From: Poa pratensis
Taxonomy: Eukaryota > Streptophyta > Magnoliopsida > Poales > Poaceae
Direction of reading: 5' to 3'
DNA: 64,000 bases
NCBI GenBank assembly: GCA_947311845.1
Contig: CAMZMU010000107.1
Span: 18,249,166-18,313,165 of the forward strand
Positions 34,696 to 46,895 of the stretch are shown here, in pieces; position 1 is the stretch's first letter, and each line of letters opens with the position of its first letter. The notes under the pieces were generated by a model. That model had not been told where the DNA came from, did no database searches, and worked only from the letters and a program-made list of their open reading frames with translations. Both the position numbers and the translations under genes were made by a program.

Positions 34696-37166
34696 CACCT
34701 GGTTTAGAGCATCTTTAGTCGAAGAAATTTTCGATACGATCCCGATGGGAGTAACATGTCTTTTATTGAAATGACAGTCGAGTGACCATACACTCGAAAA
34801 CAATCGAGTGATTAATTTGCTTTGGGCGAACCCGACATCTTTTCTGAACAAATCTGCTGCAATGACGTCAGGGATGACGTTTTATGGCGACTGCGCCACC
34901 TGACACGCGGTGGCGTGCGCTATGCTGCGATAGATGGGACGTGACACGTCCTGTGGGCCCATTGTGCAGCCGTTTGGACTGGATTTGACCGTTCAGGCAC
35001 GATTTCTCCGGGGCCATAATGGTAGTTCCTAGATTCCCGTGCATAGTGGGCGGAGTGGCCGGCGACGGTTGCCCTCCGTGGCTGGCACGTGTACGGTTGG
35101 ATTTGCTTCTTTGCCCACGATCTCGCATCGACGGTGTGGATTCTTTTGCTTTGAGGTTAAAAGGGTGTGGCAGAGTAAATAGTATTTTTTTACTTGCCAT
35201 TTGCTCTCCGCCGCCGCTGCTTATTCTTCTTCCTCGCGCATCGCCATAGCCTCCTAGCGTGTCCCTCCTCCCTGCGTTCGACTACCAGAACAGTGCTCAC
35301 CACCCTGTTAGTTGCAGAGACATATAGGTATAGTGGCTCGCGTTCCCTTGGTGCGACGAGGATTGGAGGGCTTGTGAGGATTCGCTTGAGGTCTGTGAAG
35401 GCTGCTTCGGCTTCTGGCGTCCATTCGAATTTATCTGCTTTCTTCATCAGTCGATAGAACGGGAGCGCCTTTTCGCCTAGCTTGCTGATGAATCGACTGA
35501 GTGCCGCCACTCGACCCGCTAGCTTTTGCACGTCATGGAGCTTTGAAGGCCTTTGCATCGTCAAGATGGCCTGTATTTTCTCCGGGTCCGCTTCGATTCC
35601 TCGAGCTGAGACCAGATACCCGAGGAGTTGCCCGGCTGGCACGCCGAACGTGCACTTCTTCGGGTTGAGCTTGATGTGGAAGCGTTTGAGGTTTGCGAAC
35701 GTCTCTCGCAAGTCATCGAGAAGTGTGTTTTCCTCCCTTGTGGTGATGACAATGTCATCTACGTAGACCTGGGCGTTTCACCCAATTTGCTTTTTGAGGC
35801 AATCTTGCATCATGTGCTGGTAGGTTGCGCCTGCATTTTTGAGCCCAAAGGGCATGGTTGTGTAACAGTAGACCCCGAGTGGGGTTATGTAACATCCTGA
35901 AATTTGGCCTTTCAAAAAATTTCTTTAAAAATTTATTCTTGAAATTTGGGATTTAATTATCCCTTGATTTGGTTGCCCTTTTAAAAATTCTCGACCATTT
36001 ATGAAACCTTGTCCAAGTTTGGGATCTTATGTTTTGAATTCTCTCCCACTTGGCAAACTTGTTGCTGGCTCTTTTCACCCAAAAATATTATTTCTATAGT
36101 TTCCTTTATTTAATTACCAAAATCCCTATATTGTGACTTTACAAAGGAAGTACCCTAAATATCTTTCCTAAAAATCTGCAAAAATTAGGGGATGATCCCT
36201 GGGCAATATATAGCCCAAATATGCAAAAATATTTGGTATGCACTTAGGGTTTCACCACCCATTTCTCTGATTTAAGAATCTGCCTCAAACTTCATAATTT
36301 CAAAGTTGTTCATGAAATGTTTTCAATAAATTTCACCCAGCCCAGTATAGGTTCACCTTGAGACCCTACACCTCAGGAACATCAAATTGGACCAAGCCCA
36401 TTTCTTTTTCCCTTCCAAAACATCCACTTAAGTTTTGACCAGTACTGTTTTTCCAAAAATTTACACGGAGCAAGTTTCGAATTTTGAAGAACTCTAGTCA
36501 GCAAAGTTGCCACATTTTGCGTTTTGCACACAAAGATCAAAACCTCACTCAATTTGGAGCAAGGAGCTGCGAGAAATGGGTCGTTGACCACTTCTGGCGT
36601 GCTCTGCACAGTGGTGACCACCTGTCACCACTGTCGAACACCTGGCCGAGCGGCGCCGCCGCGTCCCGCTCGTCGCCGTGCAGCCCCCCTTCGCCTCTCC
36701 CCGCGCCCAGCCAGGCCCCCCGCCCTTCCTCGCTTCCCCTGCCTCCACGCGTCGCCGGAGACGCCGCCGTCCGCTAGCCTCGCCGCGGCTAGACGACGCG
36801 CCGCGCAGCACAGTGGCTGCTGTGGCCGCGTGTCGGCAGCTCGCGCTCGAGCAAACCGTGCCCCCCTCCCCTGTGCGTCCGTGGAGCTCCCCTCCACCCG
36901 CTGCCGCCGCCAGCTACCCGACACACCGCTGCTACACCATCGCCGCGCCGCCCGTCGACACGCCGTGGCCGCCAGAGCCTCCCCTCCGCCTGCAAGTGCC
37001 ACGCCACCCCGAGCCTCTCCACGGGAGCGCAATCTTCGTCGTCCAGCACATCCACTCCACCCGCACGACGCCGCACCGACGCTACACCGACGACGCCGAG
37101 TCCGCTCCGCCACATCTCCGGGACACCGCGTCCATGCCCGTGACGGCCACCACCTCCTCCCCTCGC

Positions 37167-37172
37167 TATAAG
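37167..37172 (+). promoter_or_regulatory. TATA-like box inside the 3.9-kb solo LTR
   Basis: CTCGCTATAAGAAGGC sits after about 1.28 kb of U3-like sequence and before a cytosine-rich leader, as expected for an LTR promoter. Confidence 0.5.
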
Positions 37173-39094
37173 AAGGCTACCCCGGCACCCAGAGCACCAC
37201 ACCACCTCCACCTCGCTCCCAATCACCCCCCACCGCAGGATCGAAGCCATTAGAGCACCACATCGCCGGAATCCAGTCCACCACCGCCGCAAGGAATCCG
37301 CGCGATTTCTTCGCCGTAGAGCTACCCAGACCAATTGCCTCCACCCACATCCTCCTTAGCCCATGGAGAACCCGTAGCCACCCTCGCCGGAGTAGAAGAC
37401 GGCCGGAGTCGTCGTGTCCATCATCGACACCTCGCTGCCGCCGCGGCCGTGGAAGCTCTGCTCACCCCCGACCTTCCCAGCAAGCGCAAGTTCGCCGACG
37501 AGCTGCGGACCGCCTCCCCGAGCCGCCCAGCACCTCTCCCTCGCCTCCCCTGCCCCCTAGCCGCCGGGAAACCTCGCCGGTGAGTTCGCCGGCGGTGAAC
37601 AGTGCCGTTTTTCTGTTTTTCCAGAGAGTAACGGTTCGAGCACAGTACTGTGGGTCCCACTGTCAGGTTTTTAAACTTTTAGGGTTTTCTATTTTCTGTT
37701 TTAATAAATGGCAGAACTTTAAAAGCCCATTTCTCACTCAAAAATTATCAAAAAAATATGAATCTTTTTTTGATAGCTTTGTTTTCAAAATGTCTGTCAA
37801 ATGGCGTCAAAAGTATTTCATTTGAAGTTCATTTGCTTGATCGTTTGTTCGATGCCGTAGGAAGGGTTTTAATACCGTTTCATTCTTTAAATAGATCCAA
37901 ACTTCTCCAACGAAGTTGAAGTCGAACCCGAACCCTACCACTCTGCTGAAGGCAAGCCACCAACCCAATTTCAAACTTGGTCGAACTTAGGAAATATTTG
38001 GACTGTTGAATTAATATCTGTTGCACCTCACATGCCATATTGCATTTTAAATTATTACAACTGTGCGTCTCGCGCTTGCGGGGCTTTGTTTGCTTCTTTC
38101 TTCTTCGCCGAGGTGAGGAGCGGACGAATGTCGTCTTATGATCCTCGGAGTTGGGGGCATTTGCCAAAAGAGTTATTTGCCTTGTCCCTCCGTCAAATAT
38201 GGTTGGCATAGACCACCCGGACTGCGACGCTTGGGAGCTGACTTTCCATTTGGTTCTTTCTGCCGAGATTGCTGACACCACGTCAGGGTAACCCTCGAGT
38301 GGAATGGATGCTCTCTCATTTTTATGAGTGCTTTTCGGTTCATTCTTTTACGGTGACACCGGCTGGGTCTCCCGCCACCGTCATCCGTTTGAAATATTAT
38401 GCTATTATTCTGTGAACACTAACCCCCGAGTGACACCGGCCGGGTCTCCCGCCACAGTCACCCGGGTATTATTATTGTTATATTACCTGCAAGTGATATG
38501 TTTATTCTGTGCTGTTATTGTGGTATGGTTACCTTGTGTTACTTTGTTAATGTTGATGTCTGTAATCCAAGAAAATGACTAAAAGATAATCACCTCCCTC
38601 GACTAGATTGAGTCACATAGTGCCACTCACCAAACACAACTAGCACAACCATGCGTCGTCCGTGTGGGCGGACCATGGCCGGGTATTTTATCAGCCTCCT
38701 TTGATGCCACCTCTTTGGCAAGTCTAGTCGGTTACCATAGTTGGTCGGGGCTAGGCTTGCGAAGGTTCCGGAGCTAGGCGTCGCTCATGGGTTGGGGACG
38801 TGCCGGATTCACTTCTGCATAAGGCATAGAGTTATGTCGGTGGCTATACAGGGAGTGTCTTGGTAGAGTAAACGTCTGTGGAAGTATGGGTTTGTGCTGC
38901 CGCCATGGTTGGTTCTAGTACTTCGGTACCGGCGGTACAAGCCTAGACTTCAGCGTGTGGATAAAAGTTGCAACCTCTCGAGAGTGTAAATCTGGATGTC
39001 TAGCCTTGTCCCTGGGTTATGGGACGTTGTTTGGGTCAAGTCACGCTATGAGTCAGTCCTGTCGAATATGGAGAAATAATGAATGTGAAACCCA

Positions 39095-39205
39095 ACCCCA
39101 AAGCCAGAGTTGGCTGGAAATGGTAGCCATAGTTGGCTGGAATGACAGCCAGAGTTGGCTAGAGAAAAAGCCATAGTTGGCTGGAATTAAGCCAGAGTTG
39201 GCTAG
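39095..39205 (+). repeat. Short tandem repeat of AGTTGGCT in the solo LTR
   Basis: Six copies of (C)CA(G/T)AGTTGGCT(G/A)GA with spacers of about 16-20 bases. Confidence 0.8.
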
Positions 39206-41647
39206 AGGCTTGAAAGCCTAGATGTTGTTGGATGAGAAACGTGATCTCATTCCAGCAACCACGGAACTACCCTACCAAGGTAAGTAGGTAAGTTTTGTCC
39301 AACCGTTAAGCTTGGACTCCCCCTCGCAACCAAACTCATGCCATGTTACTTTCCGAACCATGCCATGCCATATAGATAGACCTTGTTTGCTTTTGGGCTG
39401 ATGTCTTGCGAGTACTTCAAGTACTTACCTGGCTTTTCATGTGGCCAGACCCTGCTGAAACCGTCGCCGAGTACCCGCTCTATGAGAACTAGGAACCCGT
39501 GTCCCAGGCAGGACCCTGTGGAATAAGGCCGCTCTCGCCACGCTACTACCTTCGCTTCCGCTACGACTTCCGCTAGAGGCTCGATGTTAGAAAAATAATG
39601 TACATACTGTTGTGTGCGCCTGTTGCGCAAAAGCTGGAGCCTCACCCGTGTTGTAACCTTGTATTTGTTCGAACTCGAAGCCTTATGAATATATTTGGTT
39701 TTGCCTTTGTTTATCAAGCTGTCATATATCCAGTGTTTCTGGGACTGGTATATGGGGTAACTCGATCATCTGGATCGGGGTGCCACAGGTTATGAACGCC
39801 GTTTTCTCTTCATCTTCTTCCTTCATCCTTATCTGGTGGTAACCCGAGTAAGCATCCAGGAAGGACAAGCGAGCACACCCGGCGGTGGAGTCGACGATCT
39901 GGTCGATTCACGGTAGTGGAAAGTGATCCTTTGGACATCACTTATTGAGTGCCGTGAAATCGGCGCACATCCGAAAGATATCTGTGTTCTTCTTTTCTAC
40001 GAGTACGGGGTTGGCCACCCATTGTGATTTCTTGATTTCTCTGATAAAACCTGCTGCGAGTAATCTGTCGACTTCGGCTTCGACTGCAATTCTTTTCGGG
40101 CCGGATATACGGTGCATTGTTTGCTTGATTGGTTTAGCATCTGGAAATAATTGGAGAGAGTGCTCGGCGAATTCCCTGGGAATACCTGGCATGTCGGCTG
40201 GACACCACGCAAATATATCCCAGTTCTCACGGAGGAATTTGACGAGCGCGCTTTCCTATGCGATAGGCAGACTCGACGATACATTGACTGTCTTCGTCGG
40301 GTCGGTCGGGTGCACCTGATGCGACCTTGTGTCATTGGTGGCATTGAATGATCTGTCGACTGCCACCTTCTTGTGCTCTGGCATAAGTGTGTGATCGTTG
40401 GAGACCGCGAGCTCGACGAGTGTTGCTTCCATGCCAAACATCTCAGAGATTTTGCTAAACTCTCTGTCGCAAGAGTCAGACTTTTGGAAGTTTCCCTTGA
40501 CTGTGATTACTCCTTTTGGCCCAGGCATCTTTAGCTGGAGGTACGCGTAGTGTGGCACCGCCATGAATCGAGCGAACGTCGGGCGTCCAAGTATAGCATG
40601 GTATTGTGACTTCCAGTCGACAACTTCGAACTCAATCGACTCTGTCCTGAAGTGGTTCTTGTCACCGAACGTTACTTCGAGTTGTATGGTGCCTTCTGGG
40701 CTTATTGCTTTTCCTGGAACGATACCATGAAAGGTATTTGAAGATCTTGGCAGGTTTTCGACTGACCTGTTCATTTTGCGAAGCGTATCTGCGAAGATAA
40801 TGTTTATGCCGCTGCCACCATCCATGAAGACCTTGGACATGGCGTAGCCTCCTATTTGTGCATCGAGTACCAGAGTAGAGTGCCCTGGACGAACAACCGA
40901 TGGAGGGTGGTCCTCTTTGCTGAAGCTTATTGTGGTTTCAGATCCTTTCAAGTATTCGGTTACAGCAGGAGGTGACATGACCGCCATGTTTACTTGCCGA
41001 GTGCGAAGTTTTTGCTCCCTGTTGGAAGGTCGACCTTTTCTGTATCATGTACATCTGCCCTTGGGGCGGAGGGTACTGTGGCTCGTCCACCCGAGGTATG
41101 TGCTGTATGGCACCCGCGAGATTTCCGCCTGCGGCAGGCTGTGGTGGCGGAGGTGGTGCCATCAGAACAGGTACATTGTTTGGCTGAGGCACGGGTGCGG
41201 GCACCTGTGCGTTTGCGGCTGTTGCCTTTCTGAGGTTTATGTAGTAAGTCGCCATTTGGTCGAATTCCCTGCAGTTTCTCATCGAGTGGTTAGAGCGCAG
41301 TTTTCCGTCGTCCCCCTTGTACAGGTGGAGTCTGCAATCAGCATCCATCTTTTCTTCGAATGATCGCTCGGATTGTGCTCCGGATCTTGACTTGCGCCAA
41401 TCCCTCCTCTTGTAGCTATCATTGCGTTGGCCGCGGTCTCGACTATCCCGACGATCATCTCGACAGTCCCGACGATCATCTCGACTGTCCCGTCGATCTT
41501 CTGATCATCGGTCGCTTCTGTCTTGGTCATTGCGGCGTGTAGAGAACCCAGCCGCCATGAACTCGGGTCTGTCGTCGTCGTAGTGACGTTTTGAACGCTT
41601 GCGCCTCTGGTCATCTCTGTATGAGTCTCTGCGGCTTCGACTGCCAC

Positions 41648-42110
41648 TGTCGTGGGTTTGTCACGGCACATGTCATCTCAGGATGACTTCGTAGGTGTGG
41701 GATTTAGGCGACGTAGGATCTTCCGGGAGCGGGATTGCACACAAGAGAAAGATTTATACAGCTTCAGGCCCGGGAAACATCGTCCGGTAAAAGCCCTACA
41801 TGCTGTTTGTGGCTAGATCTTATTCCGTATGCCGATGAGCGAGTCGCCAATGTGGCGGCTCTCTCTCTATTTTGTTGTCTCTAGTCTATTGAGATCTGAG
41901 AGCTTTTGGTGCGCCTTGCCCCTCCTTATATAGGTGGAAGGGGCAGGCTTTACATGTGGTGTCCTAGTAGGATACAAACTAGGGTTTCTATTACAAGTCG
42001 GTTCGTGGAGTCCTTGTGCGACTCAAAATATTAAGTCGCCTTGTTGGGCCTTCTCCATGTTGGGCCGCATTTATCATATGTCAGGATATCCATATCCTAT
42101 ATCCTCGACA
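41648..42110 (-). repeat. 3' LTR of Gypsy-3
   Basis: 463 bp. A TATA-like CCACCTATATAAGG on minus (about 41924-41937) fits the element's orientation. Confidence 0.92.
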
Positions 42111-45100
42111 GTAGCTCTCGAGCTTTTGGTCGACTTGAAGAGTCAGGCGGAAGGTCTTGACTTGATGATGATATTGTCTTCCTGGGACAAGAGGCTCATG
42201 CCGAGTCATTGAAGTAGTGGAGTTGACTTGCGAACATTAAGCTTGACAAATCATTGATGTTGATGCCACTAAGTCGCAAGCATAGAAACTGTTGAGTCGC
42301 CACTGATGTTTGTTGATGCTGAACTTGGCGACTTACTAATGTTGATTCCGTTAAGCCGCGAGTCGCGGATGAAGAGGTTGTTGAACCGCATAATTTCTGC
42401 GAAATTGGCGAGGTCGACGCTGTCGAGGTTGCTGTGTTGTCTTGCTGAGTTTGCCGCTTAGTGATGGAAGCACGCCCAGAATCTTGGATCGAACAAATAT
42501 GAACTACAACCACTTTGAGGAGATCAGTATTTTGTCCACTAGCTTGAAGGTGTCAACATGTTGCTGAAAACTGCTCCCGTCGTCTTCCAGGTAGTACGTA
42601 CGTGAAGAGCATGTGTTGGTTGTCACAATAGCTAGCTATTCTTGATTGACTTTTCCTTCTCCTTTCTTTATTCCTGGCCTGAATATGTGAATCCATGGGA
42701 ATTTCATGCATGTAGCTAAATGATATGCACGTGCATGGGCTGGCATCTTCGCCGCAAAATCCATGCACATGTACGTCTGCTTCACTTGATGGTCTTTGAG
42801 ATATGAGTGTAATTGTTGCTGCTGGTGTTGCTGGCAGTGAGATCAGTATATTATCAGTGGACTGCTGGAACCATATTTTCACCTTTGTCAAGTGCTTCGT
42901 ATGCTCCATAAGTTGTGCACATCTTTGATAAGAAAGTATGTAGCTTATGCATTTTCTGCTACTATTTCCAATTTGCTATTCTCTGATAAGAAAGTATGTA
43001 GCTTATGCATTTTCTGCCTTCCTGTACCTTGTTGGAGCTTGAACTTTCATAATAGATGAACCAGGCATGGCAGCTAGCTACATGATTCCTGTGGGCAGAA
43101 ACTCTATCTTGGTTCTTCTTATATCCAGCTTCTCCAAAAGTTGAAACTTCCTGATCTTTTTGGGGAGCGTTGTAATCATGACAGCAGCCCCCGAGGTTTA
43201 GGAACCCGAGTAACAACAGGTTGTTTGAATGAATCAAGTGCAGAATATTCCTTTGTAATTAATATGGCTCTAAACTTCCTTTGCCCGACGTGAAGTGGTA
43301 AGATGTCCGCCAAATCTTGACGACTTGAAGACTTGTAAATAACGTAAGTCGCCGGGTGGACAGATCTCCAACTGATCGTGGATGTAGAGTATAATAGTTT
43401 GCTAAGTTCTCATGAAGATCCATCTGACACCATGGCGGCTCATGAATATGTGGCCACTGATTTGACTTGAAAACTCCCTGAATCATTGCTTTGACTCGGT
43501 AACTGAATATTTTGTATCTCGGACTGTAATGATGATGGATGTGTAGCCCCCGAGGGTCGATTCGTATGCTTAACCATGCTGCTCGAGTCTCAATTTAGAC
43601 AAAAACTTAATTGTCCCAGCCCCCGGGCATTAAGCAGGCATGCTTTCATTATCCTGCTTGATGGCATATCATTGCAATTTGATCCTGCAACAAATTGACA
43701 AACATTGTGGCCGCAAGATAATAATGATATAAATTCCACTTGATGTGGCTGTAGTTAAATAAATAATGGTGGCTTCATCAGCCAATATCATGAGACAATT
43801 ATCTCAATCATAAAAAATCTGGCCATGCCAACTCAAACTCGTATGGCCGAGTTATAGGTTTCTGTTAAATCAAAAGGCAAAGCCCCTGAGGAAGCAATGA
43901 TAATAACTTGATAATAATATGTTAGCCTTGGCGGCTGGTAATAATTATGATAAAAAGTTAGTACTCCGCATAATAGCATATGGTACCCTGCATAATAGCA
44001 TAGTATAATCTGCATGATAGCAAATGATATGTTGCATGATGCAAATGATATGTTGCATGATTTTGCATGATAGCAAATTGTTGCGTGATAGCAACTGGTA
44101 AGATGCATGATAGCATATTGTACGATGCATGATAGCATGTACTTGACTCAGTATTTCCCAGATCTAATGTGTGTTCAGGGTCGAGAACGGCCATGATAGG
44201 CAGCCATGATAGGCATCAGACTCGATTGACGCCACACGCGGGTACTTTAGTCCTTCTGAATTATCTCTATTACCATTAAGTAGGTCTTCGCGCGGCTCAG
44301 AATTTCCCAGGTAAAAATGCGTGTTCAGTGTCGCTGGCGGCCATGATAGGCGATCACACTCGATTGACACCGCACCCCAGTACTTTGGCCGCATAGTGCA
44401 AAGATACTTCTGACTTAAGGCGAGAATAACCAGGATTATTGCTTTTAACGGCTGCAATAGCCGTGACGAGCTCTAATTAGCTTTGATGATAACCAGCTCT
44501 GATTAGCTGTAGATGTGAGTCACCTGTTTTAACTCAAAGATAATGATCCATTAATGACTCATAAACTAATATAATGATGAGCTATTTGCGACTCATAAAA
44601 TAATATGGGGGTAAATCGCTATACGACTTATAAAATGATATGACAATAAGTCGATGATGATCAATAAAATGATATGATAATAAATCATGAAATTATATAA
44701 CGATCAGTCATAAATTGATATAATGATAAGTTATAGAATGACAAATGAATCGCCAAATATCAATGCTTGAACATGTAGTGGTGATCTTGATATTCAATGC
44801 AAGCTGTAAATAGCTAGAATTTGCAATGCGAGTTATAAAGAACTCTAATTTGATAAATACATTGCGGGTTGTAATAAACCCACTTTGAGAAGTGGATGTA
44901 CTCAATAACTGATATAAATTTAAAGTGTGCGACATGATATAATTTGAACCGCAAAAGATATTGATAAGAAGCATAATTAACTAGATATGCAGCCCCCGAG
45001 ATAAACTCGAAGGTGCAAATTAACCTTTATCTGATAAATGCAAAATGCTGTAAAATTTAAGTATGATAGCAACTTAGCTTGTTTTTATGCTCCTGGTGGA

Positions 45101-46431
45101 TTTAATGTAAGCCGCAAACGGTCGTTGTTGCAGATCGTACTTATGTCCTTTGAGCCAGAGGTATGTCTGTGTCCCGGTCGTCCGGCTGCCAAGCCGTCAG
45201 ACGAGAGCTGTCCAGGCGACTGACACGCTTGATCGTTCAAAGTCGCCAGCTCGATGATGGCAGTTTTGCGAGCCACGTTCTCAATGCCTCTCTTGTTTTT
45301 CTTGACTCGCAATGCTGCTGGAACGTACTTTTCACTAGTTCTTTCCTTTTGCCTGGCTTCCCTCGATCATTGTGCGAGTCATCCGGGTAATATAATAATG
45401 TGGCCGGCGCCTTCACGTTAATGTGGCATGCAAAATAATCCAGCAGCTTGAATTGTCATAATTCTTTTCTTTCCTGCTGTCATGGATCGTCGGAGCATTT
45501 ATTGAGTCGCGGGTGCGACCTGATGCCTGACCCGTGGCTACATGCGCGAGGCCATATTGGTGTAGTGCCTTGAGAGCCATTGCTTGATGTTTTCTTCTTC
45601 TTCGACATATCTTGGGCATACGCCAAGTTCGCCCTTTGACGCGGTACAGCAAATCAAATGATGCTGGCGACGAATCCTCCGTCGATCTTGGTCATGTGTT
45701 GTTGAAGATGCACAGGCGAACGAGTTGCTTGACGCAAAAGTGAAGTCGCCGCCATTGTTGATTTTAATGGGCCGCACGTGAGAGCAATGTTGATGATCAC
45801 AGTGTAAGTCGCCTGTACGCATCGGAAAGAAGGCAGATAGAATTCTTTCGCTAGCTGTTTTTATGAGCCTTCCATCTTTTTTCCTTAATCCGTACGTGGA
45901 TCAAACTAGTAGTACTAGTCGCCTATATGTTTGGCCCTCACGGGACGCTGTGCCATGCAACGCAGCAGCAAGTTGGCCTCTTTAAATTTCCTTTCTCCTT
46001 AGCAGCTCTCGTACGCCATCCGTGCCTTTAAATACCTTTTTAAGTCGGACACGACTCCCTTCCAAACTTTGATGGTAAGTCACCAGATCTTTTCCTTTTT
46101 GGGATTCGTTCCTTGCATGATTTGGATTTTCGCCATTGATTTTTCGGCATGGACCAGGCTGGAAACTGAATCGGAACTTGTGCTCCTGTACAGAGACGAG
46201 TCGCTTGATTGGATCAATCCACGTGATGTAGTGAACGCGTGTACGCGGAGGCGATGGTGATGTCGAGCCTCTGCGTTTCGATCCGGCGTTTTCGACAAGC
46301 TGCACGCGAGACACGAAGCCAATGTCGATGTCGCCAAATCGTCACGACAACAAAGTCGCCGAGGTGGTTGATGAAGTGATCCCGCCCGGATCATGATTCC
46401 AAACGCCGCGAGCCCCACGGTGGGCGCCAAC
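42111..46431 (-). other. Interior of Gypsy-3 without coding domains
   Basis: AT-rich, with GTAGCCCCCGAG-like boxes scattered through it. A 34-base unit (GATAAGAAAGTATGTAGCTT...) occurs at about 42928 and 42983. CATGATAGCA-type units repeat at 43960-44140. A ~90-bp segment with CCATGATAGGC and ACTCGATTGAC is duplicated (44190-44260, 44340-44400). No protein domain is seen in any frame. Confidence 0.6.
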
Positions 46432-46895
46432 TGTCGTGAGTTTGTCACGGCACATGTCATCTCAGGATGACTTCGTAGGTGTGGGATTTAGGCGACGTAG
46501 GATCTTCCGGGAGCGGGATTGCACACAAGAGAAAGATTTATACAGCTTCAGGCCCCGGGAAACATCGTCCGGTAAAATCCCTACATGCTGTTTGTGGCTA
46601 GATCTTATTCCGTATGCCGATGAGCGAGTCGCCAATGTGGCGGCTCTCTCTCTATTTTGTTGTCTCTAGTCTATTGAGATCTGAGAGCTTTTGGTGCGCC
46701 TTGCCCCTCCTTATATAGGTGGAAGGGGCAGGCTTTACATGTGGTGTCCTAGTAGGATACAAACTAGGGTTTCTATTACAAGTCGGTTCGTGGAGTCCTT
46801 GTGCGACTCAAAATATTAAGCCGCCTTGTTGGGCCTTCTCCATGTTGGGCCGCATTTATCATATGTCAGGATATCCATATCCTATATCCTCGACA
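46432..46895 (-). repeat. 5' LTR of Gypsy-3
   Basis: 464 bp, partner of 41648-42110. The primer-binding site lies at about 46413-46431. Confidence 0.92.

Larger units (their letters stand above)
35888..39787 (+). mobile_element. 3.9-kb solo LTR in the RT of Gypsy-2
   Basis: It runs from TGTAACATCCTGAAATTTGG to GATCGGGGTGCCACA, flanked by GGTTA at 35883-35887 and 39788-39792. The RT reading resumes on both sides. I find no internal LTR pair and no coding domain, so a single long LTR is the simplest reading. A TATA-like TATAAG (37167-37172) follows a GC-rich region (36600-37600), giving plus orientation. A large non-autonomous element with eroded structure is the alternative. Confidence 0.75.
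41648..46895 (-). mobile_element. Gypsy-3, minus strand, non-coding (LARD-like)
   Basis: LTRs 41648-42110 and 46432-46895 start TGTCGTG and end CTCGACA, with about three substitutions and one indel between them. GCCAC flanks the element (41643-41647, 46896-46900). On minus the primer-binding site GTTGGCGCCCACCGTGGGG follows the right LTR. The 4.3-kb interior has no gag or pol domain that I can recognise. It is the youngest layer in the stack by both nesting and LTR identity. Confidence 0.92.

Noticed and set aside
36524..37253. Long GC-rich ORFs in several frames
   Set aside because: They fall in the U3-like part of a solo LTR. Pro/Arg/Ala-rich in all frames, no domain.
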